Part shown: positions 36,536 through 45,847 of the stretch, piece after piece
Layout of the letters: each line of letters begins with the position of its first letter
Numbering within the stretch: the stretch's first letter is position 1
Source: Ktedonobacteria bacterium
GTDB lineage: Bacteria; Chloroflexota; Ktedonobacteria; Ktedonobacterales; JACDGC01
Assembly (NCBI GenBank): GCA_027459785.1
Contig: DAIDGU010000016.1
Coordinates: 100,498-164,497 of the forward strand
Direction: 5' to 3'
Length of the DNA stretch: 64,000 nucleotides
Notes under the pieces: generated by a model
Told to the model about the DNA's origin: nothing
Seen by the model: the letters and a program-made list of their open reading frames with translations, nothing else
The model's database searches: none
Made by a program: the position numbers and the translations under genes

Positions 36536-36600
36536 CACACGGCGTTCCCCGAACGGCATGATGATTTGAGCATCCTTGCTTAATAACAGGAACGCACCAC

Positions 36601-36633
36601 GGCCCGGCTCCCGGACCCCGAGGAAGCCGGGCC
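36601..36633 (-). terminator. GC-rich stem-loop after the peptide ABC operon
   Basis: GGCCCGGCT and AGCCGGGCC pair perfectly across 15 bases, 30 bp beyond the stop of the last gene of the operon. No T-run follows, so termination here would not be of the classical kind. Confidence 0.45.
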
Positions 36634-36663
36634 ACTAGCTATGACGGCTACACAAGTTCGGAC

Positions 36664-37737
36664 TTATCCACCGGCCACTGGTGCCGGCTCCGTCTGCGCG
36701 TTATCGGAATACAGGAAGCAGTGCGTCCAATGGCCCCGGCCCAGATCCGTGCGCGTGGGGAATCGTTCGCGGCAGACGGGCATCGCGTGCGGGCAGCGCG
36801 GATGGAAGCGGCAACCGGTGGGTGGCTGCACCAGGCTGGGGATCTCGCCGCGCGCGGGCAGGGTATCGGTGCGCTTGCCGTTTTCGTCCAGGCGGGCGGG
36901 GTCGGGCGCGGCGGCGATCAGCAGTTGCGAGTACGGATGCTTCGGCGTCTGGATGATCGTATCGCTAGGACCGCCCTCGACCATCTGGCCGGCATACATC
37001 ACCACCGACTCCTCAGCGAAGTAGCGGGCGCTGGCGATGTCATGCGTGATGAAGAGCAGTGCCAGGTGATCTTCCACCTTCAGCCGTTGCAGCAGATTGA
37101 GGATGTCCAGCCGAATCGACACGTCCAGCATGGAAACGGGTTCGTCGGCCAGCAACACCTGTGGGCGCACGGCCAGGACGCGCGCGATGGCGACGCGCTG
37201 GCGCTGCCCGCCGCTGAGTTGGTGTGGGAATTTCGCCAGGAACTGTTCCGCCGGCATCAGGTTGACGCGCTGCAAAAGCGCCAGCGCCTGCGCATCCGCC
37301 TCGCGGGCGTTGCGCGCGTGACCATAGACCAGCAAGGGGCGCGTCAAATGGTAACGCACATCATGCACAGGATTGAGCGAAGCGAACGGGTCTTGGAAGA
37401 TCAATTGCACATGCCGGCGATACTCGCGTAACGCCCGCCCGCCCCCTAGCTTCACCGGCTGCCCCTGAAAGCGAATCACGCCGGACGTGGGATCATAGAT
37501 GCGCGCCAGCATACGCGCCACCGTCGTCTTGCCGCTGCCGCTTTCGCCGACCAGCGCCAGCGCGCGGCCAGGGTAAAGCGCGAACGTCGCGTCTTCCACC
37601 GCATGCACGCTCTGCGCCGGCTTGAGGGGATTACCCCCCTGGATCGGAAAGAGTTTGCGCAGATGTGCGCCGGCGAGGATTGGTTCCCCCGGCGGCGCGT
37701 CTGTTTGGTTCGAGATGGTCAGATCAGTACTGGTCAT
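36664..37737 (-). CDS. dppF: Peptide ABC importer ATPase, DppF/OppF-like, 357 aa
   Basis: Second ATP-binding subunit of a Dpp/Opp-type importer. Walker A GESGSGKTT, Q-loop IFQDP, signature LSGGQRQRVAIAR and Walker B VLLADEPVSMLD are all present; the C-terminal extension of this family follows, with a four-cysteine iron-sulphur-type motif CRFHPRCPHAMPVC and a last Cys near the end. The usual catalytic DEPTSALD reads DEPVSMLD. The ATG overlaps the stop of the dppD-like gene as ATGA, so the two subunits are made together. Last gene of the operon. Confidence 0.93.
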   Translation of the reverse strand: MTSTDLTISNQTDAPPGEPILAGAHLRKLFPIQGGNPLKPAQSVHAVEDATFALYPGRALALVGESGSGKTTVARMLARIYDPTSGVIRFQGQPVKLGGGRALREYRRHVQLIFQDPFASLNPVHDVRYHLTRPLLVYGHARNAREADAQALALLQRVNLMPAEQFLAKFPHQLSGGQRQRVAIARVLAVRPQVLLADEPVSMLDVSIRLDILNLLQRLKVEDHLALLFITHDIASARYFAEESVVMYAGQMVEGGPSDTIIQTPKHPYSQLLIAAAPDPARLDENGKRTDTLPARGEIPSLVQPPTGCRFHPRCPHAMPVCRERFPTRTDLGRGHWTHCFLYSDNAQTEPAPVAGG

Positions 37738-39038
37738 CGGCTGGTTCTCCCTTCGGCCAGGGCGGCATAACTGGCGGCGATCTCGGCGGTGGTGGGCGGT
37801 GTGGCGTGCAGCCGTGGATTATAGAGGTGGCATGCGACCGTTTGGGTGGTCGCCACCGGCCAGGGCTGCAACACCGGCAGTTTCGCCGTGCAGGCGCTGA
37901 AGGCCAGCGGGCAACGGTCGTGGAAGGCGCAGCCCGCCGGTGGTTGGCGTAGATCTGGCGGCGTGCCAGGGATACCATACATCGCGTGCTGCTCGCCAGT
38001 GAGCGTGGGGAAGGCGTTGAGCAGGCCGTAGCTATAGGGGTGGCGCGGATGACGATAAAGATCTCGTTGCGCCCCCTGCTCCACGATGCGCCCAGCGTAC
38101 ATGATGGCGATGGTGTCGGCGAGTTCCAGTAACAGCGAAAGGTCATGGGTGATGAAGATCAGCGCGAAGTGCAACTGATCGCGCAACTGCACGATCTCGT
38201 TGAGGATCTCGCGCTGCACCACCACATCCAGCGCGGTTGTCGGCTCGTCCATAATGATGATCGGTGGCAACAGGGCCAGGGCGATAGCGATAGCCGCCCG
38301 TTGGCGCATCCCTCCGCTGAGTTCATGCGGATAGCTCTTTAACCGTTCCGGCGCGATGCCCACCAGGCGCAGCAACTCCGCCGCGCGGTCCTGGCGCTGG
38401 GCGCGCGTCATCGCTGGCCGGTGGGCGCGCAGCACGTCCATGATCTGCGTGCCGATGGTCATCACCGGATTCAGCGCATTCATCGCGCTCTGAAACACAA
38501 TCGCCAGCTCGCTCCACCGCAACGCTCGCAGCCGGCGCGGCGACAGGCGCAAGATATCGACAGGAGCCGGCCCCACCCCCAGCGGCCCCACCCCATCGGC
38601 GGATGGAGAGGGGAGCGCAGAAGGTCCCACCCCCAGCCCTCCCGTCGCTTCACGGGAACCCTGCTCCCCATCTGCGGATGGCGAGGGGAGATCAGACAGT
38701 GCAGGCTGAGTGCGTTGCTCTCGCTGATCAGCCTTGGAAGCTGCTCTCCCCCTCTCCATCGCCGAGGGGGAGCAGGGTTCCCGTGAAGCGACGGGATGGG
38801 GCCGCCCCGCGCCGTAATACAGCATCTCGCCGGCGCTGATCTCGGCCAGGGGGCCAAGCAGTTGCGTGATCGCATAAGCCAGCGTCGATTTGCCGCAGCC
38901 GCTTTCCCCCGCGATGCCCAGAATCTCGCCCCGGTGCAAGGTGAAGCTGACATCGGTGACAGCATGCACCGTACCGTTGTCGCTATGATAATCGACGCTC
39001 AGATGGCGCACGTCCAGCAAGGGTGATGCGTCGGTCAT
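37734..39038 (-). CDS. dppD: Peptide ABC importer ATPase, DppD/OppD-like, with in-frame repeat insertion, 434 aa
   Basis: First ATPase of the importer: Walker A GESGCGKST at residues 44-52, Q-loop VFQSAMNALNPV, signature LSGGMRQRAAIA, Walker B IIIMDEPTTALD and the C-terminal CAFHDRCP motif. Between GEMLYYGAGRP and VDILRLSPRRL about 77 extra residues (83-159) interrupt the loop that leads to the Q-loop; they are low-complexity (two SPSADG and two GLGVGP/PLGVGP units) and are encoded by a repeat. Family members are about 330-350 residues, so the insertion explains the excess length. Start ATG overlaps the stop of dppC-like gene. Confidence 0.92.
   Translation of the reverse strand: MTDASPLLDVRHLSVDYHSDNGTVHAVTDVSFTLHRGEILGIAGESGCGKSTLAYAITQLLGPLAEISAGEMLYYGAGRPHPVASREPCSPSAMERGRAASKADQREQRTQPALSDLPSPSADGEQGSREATGGLGVGPSALPSPSADGVGPLGVGPAPVDILRLSPRRLRALRWSELAIVFQSAMNALNPVMTIGTQIMDVLRAHRPAMTRAQRQDRAAELLRLVGIAPERLKSYPHELSGGMRQRAAIAIALALLPPIIIMDEPTTALDVVVQREILNEIVQLRDQLHFALIFITHDLSLLLELADTIAIMYAGRIVEQGAQRDLYRHPRHPYSYGLLNAFPTLTGEQHAMYGIPGTPPDLRQPPAGCAFHDRCPLAFSACTAKLPVLQPWPVATTQTVACHLYNPRLHATPPTTAEIAASYAALAEGRTSR
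38562..38795. repeat. Repeat inserted in frame in the dppD-like gene
   Basis: Bases 38641-38669 and 38767-38795 are a perfect 29-bp inverted repeat, beginning CCCGTCGCTTCACGGG on the left, around 97 bp. To the left (38562-38640) further copies of the inner unit (CCCCATCTGCGGATGG-like) occur at about 38597 and 38669. The insert has no stop in the reading frame of the gene and its length keeps the frame. It looks like a small non-coding mobile repeat that has become part of a protein. Confidence 0.75.
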
Positions 39039-39985
39039 GCCGTCGCCGCCTTTCCGCGCGGGGCGCGGCGCGCTTTCAGGCGCAGGCGCGGATCCGCGAT
39101 CTCGTCGATGCCGAAATTCAACAGCGCCAGGCCGGAGCCGAGCAGCGCGATGCAGATGCCCGGCGGCGCGAACCACCACCACGCGCCCTGAAAGAGCGCG
39201 CTACCCGTATAGGCGCTATTGAGCATGATGCCCCAACTGATCGTCGCCTGGTCGCCGAAGCCCAGAAACTCCAGGCCGGCCACCGCCAGCAACACCTGGA
39301 TCGTCGTCGTGATGAAGCTGGCCGCGACGATGGAGATCTGGTTGGGGAAGATCTCGAAGAAGATGATGCGCCAGGTACGTTCGCCGCTGGCCTTGGCCGC
39401 CGTGATGAATTCGCGGCTGCGCATGGAAAGCGTCTGCGCCCGCAGCACACGCGCCCCCCACGGCCAGTTCGTCAGCGCCACCACCAGCGCGACGGTGAAT
39501 GTTGAACGGTTGAAATATTGCACGGCCACAATCGCCAGCGGCAGCGAGGGGATCACCAGGAAGACATTGGTGATCACGGAGAAAACATCGTCGATGAAGC
39601 CGCCGAAATAACCGCTGACCAGCCCGATCGTGACCGAGATCGCCATCACGATCAGCCCCGCGACGAAGGACCAGCCCAGCGATGAGCGCGTGCCGACGAC
39701 GAGCTGGCTGAAGACATCCTGCCCGCCCTGGTTGGTCCCCAGCAGGTGCGCTGGCGAGGGCGGCGCGACGAGATCATAGGTATATTTCAAGGGATCTTGG
39801 GTGACGAAGAGCGGCCCGAAGATGGCCACCAGGATGAAGAAGCCGACGATGCCGCTGCCGAGCATGACCTTACGGTTCAGCGTCACCAGGCTCCAACTGC
39901 GCCGCAACAGCGCGCCGAGCCTAGCCGACCAAGCTGGCTGCGCCGCGCGGTCGAACGTCGCCGGTGATGCAGGGGACTGGCGCAC
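39035..39985 (-). CDS. dppC: Peptide ABC importer permease, DppC/OppC-like, 316 aa
   Basis: Inner-membrane subunit. After a cytosolic N-terminus and first helix (MLGSGIVGFFILVAIFGPLF) comes the family segment HLLGTNQGGQDVFSQLVVGTR, then five further helices. The EAA loop that contacts the ATPases reads REFITAAKASGERTWRIIFFEIFPN. GTG start with AAAGGAG about nine bases upstream and a one-base gap from the dppB-like gene. The 3' end overlaps dppD as ATGA. Length is normal. Confidence 0.93.
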   Translation of the reverse strand: MRQSPASPATFDRAAQPAWSARLGALLRRSWSLVTLNRKVMLGSGIVGFFILVAIFGPLFVTQDPLKYTYDLVAPPSPAHLLGTNQGGQDVFSQLVVGTRSSLGWSFVAGLIVMAISVTIGLVSGYFGGFIDDVFSVITNVFLVIPSLPLAIVAVQYFNRSTFTVALVVALTNWPWGARVLRAQTLSMRSREFITAAKASGERTWRIIFFEIFPNQISIVAASFITTTIQVLLAVAGLEFLGFGDQATISWGIMLNSAYTGSALFQGAWWWFAPPGICIALLGSGLALLNFGIDEIADPRLRLKARRAPRGKAATA

Positions 39986-39986
39986 G

Positions 39987-40982
39987 TCACGCGCTCCTTT
40001 CTTGGCGCACGCGCGGGTCCAGCACGGCGTACAACAGATCAGCGATGAAGTTCAGGACCACCGTGGCGATGATCACCAAGAGCAAGATGCCGTCGGCCAG
40101 GGCGTAATCCTGGCTCTGGATCGCCTGGAAGAGCGCGAAGCCGATGCCGGGGTACGAAAAGACGGTCTCCACCAGCAGTTGGCCGCCCACAACGGCGCTC
40201 AGCGCGATGGCGAAGCCCGTCACGCTGGGCAAGATGGCGTTGCGCGCGGCATATGCGAACATCACCCGCGCCGTACTCAGCCCCTTGGCCCGCGCCATCA
40301 GCACGTAATCTTCCGAGAGCGTGGTGATCATCGAATTGCGCATCGTCAGCATCCAGCCCGCGACGGTCGAAACGATGATCGTCAGCGCCGGCAAGATCGC
40401 GTGATACGCCGCGCTGAGGATGAAATCTGGACTCCAGCCGGGCGTCAGGCGTGTATTATAGCCGTCCGCAAAGGGGAACCAGCCCAGCACATAGCCCAGG
40501 AAATACGCCGCCAGCAGCGCCAACCAGGGAAACAGGATCGAGTAAAAGAACGTCATCAGCGATGAAAGGATGCTGTCGAGCGCCGAGCCGCGCTTCCACG
40601 CCATGAAGACGCCGATCAGCGAGCCGAGCGTGAAGCTCAGCAGCACGCTGACCGACAGCAGCACCAGCGTCCAGCGAATATTCTGCGCGATCACGGCGCT
40701 GACGGAGTTGGGGAAATAAAACGTCGAAACCCCCAGGTTGCCATGCAGCAGATTGTTGAGATATTTGAGATATTGCACCCACAACGGATCGGTCGTGTTG
40801 ACACCGAATTCGATTTCCAGCGCGTGCAAGGTATTGGGACTGACCGGCCCTTGCTGCGACAGCCGCGTGAAGACGGCCTCCGCCGGATTGCCCGGTGCCA
40901 GGCGTGGCAAGAAAAAATTGAGGGTGACAGCGGCCCAGATCGCCAGCACGTAGATGCTGAGGCGGCGGATCAGGTGGCGCAT
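39987..40982 (-). CDS. dppB: Peptide ABC importer permease, DppB/OppB-like, 331 aa
   Basis: First permease: N-terminal RRLSIYVLAIWAAVTLNFFLPRLAPGNPAEAVF is the DppB signature helix and PGdP-like loop. A periplasmic domain precedes five helices. The EAA loop reads DYVLMARAKGLSTARVMFAYAARNAILP. Ends with LYAVLDPRVR, typical of the family. Start ATG follows AAAGGAGCCGTCCG. It lies 194 bp after the binding-protein gene, in the same transcript by all appearances. Confidence 0.93.
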   Translation of the reverse strand: MRHLIRRLSIYVLAIWAAVTLNFFLPRLAPGNPAEAVFTRLSQQGPVSPNTLHALEIEFGVNTTDPLWVQYLKYLNNLLHGNLGVSTFYFPNSVSAVIAQNIRWTLVLLSVSVLLSFTLGSLIGVFMAWKRGSALDSILSSLMTFFYSILFPWLALLAAYFLGYVLGWFPFADGYNTRLTPGWSPDFILSAAYHAILPALTIIVSTVAGWMLTMRNSMITTLSEDYVLMARAKGLSTARVMFAYAARNAILPSVTGFAIALSAVVGGQLLVETVFSYPGIGFALFQAIQSQDYALADGILLLVIIATVVLNFIADLLYAVLDPRVRQERSA

Positions 40983-41176
40983 CGGACGGCTCCTTTGGCG
41001 TATACGCGCCAGATGAGGTGAGGTGTGCTGGTCGCTGGCGACGTGCTGCCGCTAGCTGCCGTGGTAGGTGCTTCCCATTCTAGCATGGCGTGGCATCACG
41101 GTATAGAGGCGGAGGCGCTGAGAAAGAACGGGGATGACCTGGCTGGCCACCCCCGCCGTGCCGAGGAGGACACGCA

Positions 41177-42847
41177 TTAGGACGCAGGCGTCAGATGCAG
41201 GATCACCTGCTCGTTATCGCCAGCGGCGAGCGAGTATGCCGAGCCGATGGCATACGGGTTCTGCGGCGTTGGCCAGCCGGTCCAGTTCGTCGTGGTATAT
41301 TCGAAGAATTGGATGGCATCCAGCACCGGAATGACTGGCAGTTGCGTCGCCATGATGTTCGACAACTGCTGGATGATCTGCTTCTGCTGCGCGGGATCGG
41401 AGGTGGCCGAGTACTGGTTCAGCAACGAATCGGTCGTGGCGTCTTTCCACTGCGACCAGTCGGTGCCGTTCGCGCCGCCGATGTGCGTGCTATGCAGCAG
41501 CGGCTCGAAGTAATAGTACGGCGTCGGGCCGAAGAATCCGCCGGACATCAGCAGTTGGAAGTTGCCCATCGCGCGGTCGTTGTGGAAGTCGGTATCCGAC
41601 ACCTCGTTCAGTTGCAGGTCGATGCCCGCCGCCTTCAGGCTCTGCGAGGCGATCTGGAGGTCGGCCACGTAGTCCGAATAGTCACCGGGGACCGTGACCT
41701 TGAAAGACAGCTTCTTGCCGCCTTTCGCATAGATGCCGTCAGCTCCCTTGGTGAAGCCGGCTTGCGTCAAGATCTGATCGGCTGTCGTGGGGTCCGCCGC
41801 GCCATAGGTCGGCAATGAGCCGTTATACTTCGGGTCCAGATATGCTTCCTGGCCGGGGATCAATCCCGTCGGGCTGGCGACCTGTTCCAGGCCGGCCTCG
41901 CCGGAAACGGACATCTGCTGGCGATCCAGCGCGGCGCTGATGGCCTGCCGCACCGGCAGTTGGCTCAGCAGGGGATCGGTCAGGTTGGGGATGATCATGA
42001 CCGGCACGACCGGCACCATGTAGATGTGGTTGTGGGCCGGATCTTTTTGGACGAAGGCGGTGTTCAGCGAGGGATCAAAGACGCCGGCCCAGTCGGCCTG
42101 ATGGCTGGCGAGTTTGAGGATGGCGGAGCCGTTGCTGTTGACAGCGGGATAATCCAGTTCGTCCACTTTCACCTGGCTGGCATCCCAGAACTTCGGGTTC
42201 TTGACATAGGTGATCTGCTGCGCGTTGAAGCTCTTCAGCATCATCGGGCCGGTGCCAACGGGTTGCGCGTTGATGTACTGCGTCGGGTCGCCCACACTGG
42301 CGAACAGATGCTGCGGCACGATGTAAGTGCCTTCGATGAAGGGCAACAAGGCGGTGTCAACGTCTTTGAAGGTCATCACGACGGTGTTGGCGTCGCTGGC
42401 CGTCACACTGGTCAGGTGTTGCCACAAGCCGGAACCATCCGCGCCGGGGTATTGTTTCAGCAGGTTGAAGGTGAAGGCTACGTCATTCGCGCTGAATGGT
42501 TGGCCGTCGGACCACTGCACGCCCTGGCGGATGTTGAACGTCAGGCTCTTGTTATCGGCGCTGTATTGATGCCCGGTCGCCAACACCGGCGTTTCCTGCC
42601 CGGTGACGCCGTTGACGTATTCCAGGTTCTCATACACCAAACTCAGGATGCCCACGTTCACGTTCGGGCTATACGGACTCATGTTCTGGGTGAAGGAACC
42701 ACCGACGAAGCCGAGCGCCGTCAACACATGCGTGCTGCCGGTGTTGTTTTGGTTATTGGTGCCGCACGCGGCGAGGGAAAGGGCGAAAAGTGCCAGCAGG
42801 GTTACGGCGGTCCCCCCAAAGCGGGAGCGCACAAAACCGGAAGTCAT
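41177..42847 (-). CDS. Peptide-binding lipoprotein, SBP family 5, 556 aa
   Basis: Extracytoplasmic binding protein that captures the substrate for the ABC importer encoded next to it. A lipoprotein signal is clear: FGGTAVTLLALFALSLAAC, with the lipobox LAAC, then an Asn/Thr-rich linker. The body matches dipeptide/oligopeptide/nickel-binding proteins: LTFNIRQGVQWSDGQPFSANDVAFT and the C-terminal region around DYSDYVADLQIASQSLKAAGIDLQL. AGGAGGTTTGGC precedes the ATG. First gene of the operon; the actual ligand is unknown and could be another small molecule rather than a peptide. Confidence 0.92.
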   Translation of the reverse strand: MTSGFVRSRFGGTAVTLLALFALSLAACGTNNQNNTGSTHVLTALGFVGGSFTQNMSPYSPNVNVGILSLVYENLEYVNGVTGQETPVLATGHQYSADNKSLTFNIRQGVQWSDGQPFSANDVAFTFNLLKQYPGADGSGLWQHLTSVTASDANTVVMTFKDVDTALLPFIEGTYIVPQHLFASVGDPTQYINAQPVGTGPMMLKSFNAQQITYVKNPKFWDASQVKVDELDYPAVNSNGSAILKLASHQADWAGVFDPSLNTAFVQKDPAHNHIYMVPVVPVMIIPNLTDPLLSQLPVRQAISAALDRQQMSVSGEAGLEQVASPTGLIPGQEAYLDPKYNGSLPTYGAADPTTADQILTQAGFTKGADGIYAKGGKKLSFKVTVPGDYSDYVADLQIASQSLKAAGIDLQLNEVSDTDFHNDRAMGNFQLLMSGGFFGPTPYYYFEPLLHSTHIGGANGTDWSQWKDATTDSLLNQYSATSDPAQQKQIIQQLSNIMATQLPVIPVLDAIQFFEYTTTNWTGWPTPQNPYAIGSAYSLAAGDNEQVILHLTPAS

Positions 42848-43105
42848 GCCAAACCTCCTGATGGAGCGAGAATCGTCACTGTTGCACTGATTCTCGCAGA
42901 ACGATGTGATGCAAAGGTCGTGCTGCAACGACGCAGCGTGATCACGAGATAAAGCGACATGGCACGAGAACGCGGGCGGGTCGGATGAAGGGCGGCGGAC
43001 GAAGCTCCGCCAGGCAACGCGCGGCTCCTTTCACGATCAAAGGCATCGGCAGGGACGATAAGGATGTGCAAGCTTGCTCATGCACCCCAGCCGGGTGTTG
43101 TCCCT

Positions 43106-43135
43106 AGTGTACCTGATCAGAAAACTACTTGTCAA
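43106..43135 (-). promoter_or_regulatory. Promoter of the peptide importer operon
   Basis: On the minus strand TTGACA (perfect -35) and TACACT are 18 bases apart, giving a leader of about 250 bases before the binding-protein start. Confidence 0.65.
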
Positions 43136-43283
43136 GATGTCTGGTGGTCTATACCAGAAAACTCGTCAAAATTCGTTTATAGACAGCACCTTTCACGACA
43201 AACCTTTCCGCACCCTTGCCAAAACCCAGGTGCTTGATCATGGGCGCATTTTGCACAAAAATCACACCAGGTTGCCGAACTCC

Positions 43284-43338
43284 AGTCCGCGCAGGCGGAC
43301 TTCGTGGCGGCACGCCCTTAGGCGCGGTTTTAACCGCC
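43284..43338. repeat. Repeat of the GGCGCGGTTTyAACCGCC family
   Basis: A palindrome AGTCCGCGCAGGCGGACT is followed by TTCGTGGCGGCACGCCC and TTAGGCGCGGTTTTAACCGCC. The same arrangement, in the other orientation, lies at 56101-56179. Confidence 0.65.
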
Positions 43339-43396
43339 GGCTCATCCCCCTGCCCATCATCAACCGCCCGCATCCTGAATGGCAGTGCAAGTGGCC

Positions 43397-45610
43397 CTAA
43401 GCTTCCGGGGCGGTCGGGTCTTCACGCTGCACAGTGTCGCCTAGTTCGGCCAGGAAAGGGCTGGGGTGCGCGACATCCGTCAGCATGTAGAGCATGTCGG
43501 CGGCGCGTGTCATGGCGACGTAGAACAGCGCCCGCTGGCGCTCGATCTCGCGGGCGTGATCTTCGCCTTCCAAGCCGCGCAGCGCGGCGGACGATGGCAC
43601 GAGATCCGCCACAGCATTGAAGATGAAGACGACGGGAAATTCCAGACCCTTTGCCGAGTGGAAGGTGAGTACTTTGACGCTATTATCCAACAGGTGCAGG
43701 CGGTCGCCAGCGGCGGTCACAGGGAGGGCCGCGCCACTGAGGGTGGCGGCGACATGCGCGCAGTCCTCGTTCGTGCGCGCCAGAATGGCGAAATCCGAAT
43801 AGCGAAAATCCGTGCCGTCACAGAGATTCTGGATTGTGTGGATGATCCAGCGTTCCTGCATTTCGCGTGATGGCGTGCCGGCTTGGAGCATGCCGGCTTG
43901 GAGCATGGACGCGGGCGGGGCAAGGTTGGCACAGGCGATGACCAACGGCAGCGGCCCGACATGGGTGGCGCGCTCCGGCTTGATGCTGGATGCTTCGCGC
44001 ACCCGCAAGGTATTGTGTTCCGCGAGCAGCGCGGCGGCGGTTGCGATCTGGATCGTGTTGCGGTGATTGCGGCGCAAGTACAACCGGTGCGGCGGTTGGG
44101 GCAGATCGCCCTCTTGCCACCAGACGACACGGGAATAGATCGTCTGCGCGCTATCAGCCAACAGCCAGAGCGCGGGCGCGGCCTGGCCCTCTGCCAGCGG
44201 CTTGAGCAGACGCGCCACCGCCTGAAGCTTCAGCAAGGTAACGTCCTGTGTCTCGTCGATGATGATATCGTCATAGAGCAATGCGGAGGGGAAGGGGGAT
44301 TGATAGCAACAGACGGCATTGGCGATCTCATGCCCATCGTTCATGTTTTTGCGCTGCATCTGCTGCCGATATGCCGTGAAGACATCCCACACAATGCGCC
44401 GCTGCACTTTGCCCAGCGGGGTGCCACGGCCTGCGCGCGGCGCGTCGCGGTACGCCGCCCAGGTGAACATGCCGCGCGCCCGAATGACCGACTCGATCTC
44501 TTCGCTGAAAAAACGGCCATTCTCGCGGCGTGCCAGGTCCACCGCCCCTGGGACGTGCTGTGTTGCCGCCTGGAGCCATTGGCGCTGTTCCACGTCGCTC
44601 ACCAGGCCGGGCTGCAACTTTTGCCCATAAAGCGACTGAGCCGCTTGCCAGAGGCACCTATCCACCGTCTCAATCGTCAGCAGGTCTGGCACGGTGCCGG
44701 CCAGTTCTTCGACCAACGAATGGAGCGCCGCTACCAGCGTTTTGTTAAAGGTCAGCAACAGCACGCGCCGCCCGGCCCGCGCCCGCGCGATGGCGCGATA
44801 GACACCAACGGTGGTCTTGCCAGAACCGGCTACGCCACGCAACACCACCACACCTGCTTGCTCGCTGGCGACACAGCGTTCCTGTGTGGGCGACAAATTC
44901 AGCATCAGCTTCTTGATGCGCCCTTCACAGAAACCTTCGATAAGGTCCAGCGTCGTGCGATACAGGAGCCGCGACGGATCGAACAGTACCTCTTGGAGAC
45001 GCGGGTTGGTGAAGAGATCCAGCAGGTACGTCTGGGCATGGGTCGGCAGACCAGGCAGCGCCAGAATGGCCGTGGCATCGGGCGCGCTTTGCACCGCCGC
45101 CACCAGATTATGCGGCACGCCCAGGAAGCGCAGGTACGCGGAAGGATAGTGCGCCAAGGGTGCAGTGAAAGCGAGGGTGGTCGCGTCGTCTGTGTCATCT
45201 TCCGCTGGCTGAAACCAGGCGGCATCGTTATGAAACACGTTGTCTGCTGCTGGCGGCGAGGAAGCGCCATCTGCTGGCGCGAAAGCAGGCGGAGCCGGCA
45301 AAAAACGGGTGGTTTCAGCGAAGCTCAACTGCCGCACACCGTCGATGATCTTGTGAGTGCCGACATACCAGAGGCGCAAGGGTTCGTCGCCTTGCGGCAG
45401 TTCGTAGATCAAGCGGTTGCCATCATTGACATAACATTCCCATTTACCGCGTACATGCTTGATCCGATGGGCCTGCAAGCCAGGATAGTGCGGATTTTCC
45501 ACCAGTTTCGCTACCGTCGCGCGAACTTGCTTGAGTTCGTGGCCTTGCAAACGTTCCAGCGCGGCAATGAAATTGGGTGTACAAACGAAATCAACCGAGA
45601 CGGCAACCAT
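43397..45610 (-). CDS. RelE-like domain fused to UvrD/Rep-type SF1 helicase, 737 aa
   Basis: Residues 1-85 resemble a RelE/ParE-fold toxin: FIAALERLQGHELKQVRATVAKL, then RIKHVRGKWECYVNDGNRLIYEL, the strand pair typical of RelE. An Ala/Pro-rich linker follows. From about residue 255 comes an SF1A helicase: LRGVAGSGKTTVGVY, LLTFNKTLV, a DETQD Walker B, an ADSAQTIY motif III, HSAKGLEFPVVFI and FYVAMTRAADML. The start ATG has GGAG seven bases upstream; the frame extends 19 residues further. Whether the RelE part still cuts RNA or serves to dock on ribosomes is unknown. It diverges from the lipid-kinase fusion gene. Confidence 0.85.
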   Translation of the reverse strand: MVAVSVDFVCTPNFIAALERLQGHELKQVRATVAKLVENPHYPGLQAHRIKHVRGKWECYVNDGNRLIYELPQGDEPLRLWYVGTHKIIDGVRQLSFAETTRFLPAPPAFAPADGASSPPAADNVFHNDAAWFQPAEDDTDDATTLAFTAPLAHYPSAYLRFLGVPHNLVAAVQSAPDATAILALPGLPTHAQTYLLDLFTNPRLQEVLFDPSRLLYRTTLDLIEGFCEGRIKKLMLNLSPTQERCVASEQAGVVVLRGVAGSGKTTVGVYRAIARARAGRRVLLLTFNKTLVAALHSLVEELAGTVPDLLTIETVDRCLWQAAQSLYGQKLQPGLVSDVEQRQWLQAATQHVPGAVDLARRENGRFFSEEIESVIRARGMFTWAAYRDAPRAGRGTPLGKVQRRIVWDVFTAYRQQMQRKNMNDGHEIANAVCCYQSPFPSALLYDDIIIDETQDVTLLKLQAVARLLKPLAEGQAAPALWLLADSAQTIYSRVVWWQEGDLPQPPHRLYLRRNHRNTIQIATAAALLAEHNTLRVREASSIKPERATHVGPLPLVIACANLAPPASMLQAGMLQAGTPSREMQERWIIHTIQNLCDGTDFRYSDFAILARTNEDCAHVAATLSGAALPVTAAGDRLHLLDNSVKVLTFHSAKGLEFPVVFIFNAVADLVPSSAALRGLEGEDHAREIERQRALFYVAMTRAADMLYMLTDVAHPSPFLAELGDTVQREDPTAPEA

Positions 45611-45847
45611 GTTTTCGCTCCATGATCCTGTGTAGTCAAAACAGTACGTTTCTTGATCATAGATCATCTTCTGTCGGTGGCAAGGTACAGGCGAAGATGG
45701 CTAGGACTTACGGCGACATGACCAGGGTTGGTGAAATTGATGACTCCGGTGCCTAGGACCAGCGGCACGATGGTCAGCCGACGTGATATGATTAGCCAGA
45801 GTAGGCGGAGCATCCAATGGGAAATGCACCAACAGCGAGGGCGAACG

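Larger units (their letters stand above)
36005..36663. other. 659-bp region without a confident gene
   Basis: The left part should hold the phosphorylase promoter, which I cannot pin down. A small minus-strand frame (36290-36559) has no recognisable features. A plus-strand open stretch, described next, has a low-complexity peptide. A strong GC stem lies at 36601-36633. Confidence 0.5.
42848..43396. other. Leader and promoter region, 549 bp, no gene
   Basis: Between the divergent ends of the importer operon and the helicase-fusion gene. It holds the importer promoter and a repeat copy (both listed). Small frames here have poor coding character and no ribosome-binding sites. Confidence 0.6.

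Noticed and set aside
36290..36559. 89-codon minus-strand frame in the empty region upstream of the phosphorylase
   Set aside because: AAGGA lies too far from the ATG, no known features, and it overlaps the more peptide-like plus-strand remnant.
43074..43400. 108-codon plus-strand frame in the importer leader
   Set aside because: It runs through the operon promoter and a repeat element and ends in Arg/Pro-rich sequence without a ribosome-binding site.
43883..45625. 580-codon plus-strand frame across the RelE-helicase gene
   Set aside because: No domains, while the minus strand contains all helicase motifs in order.
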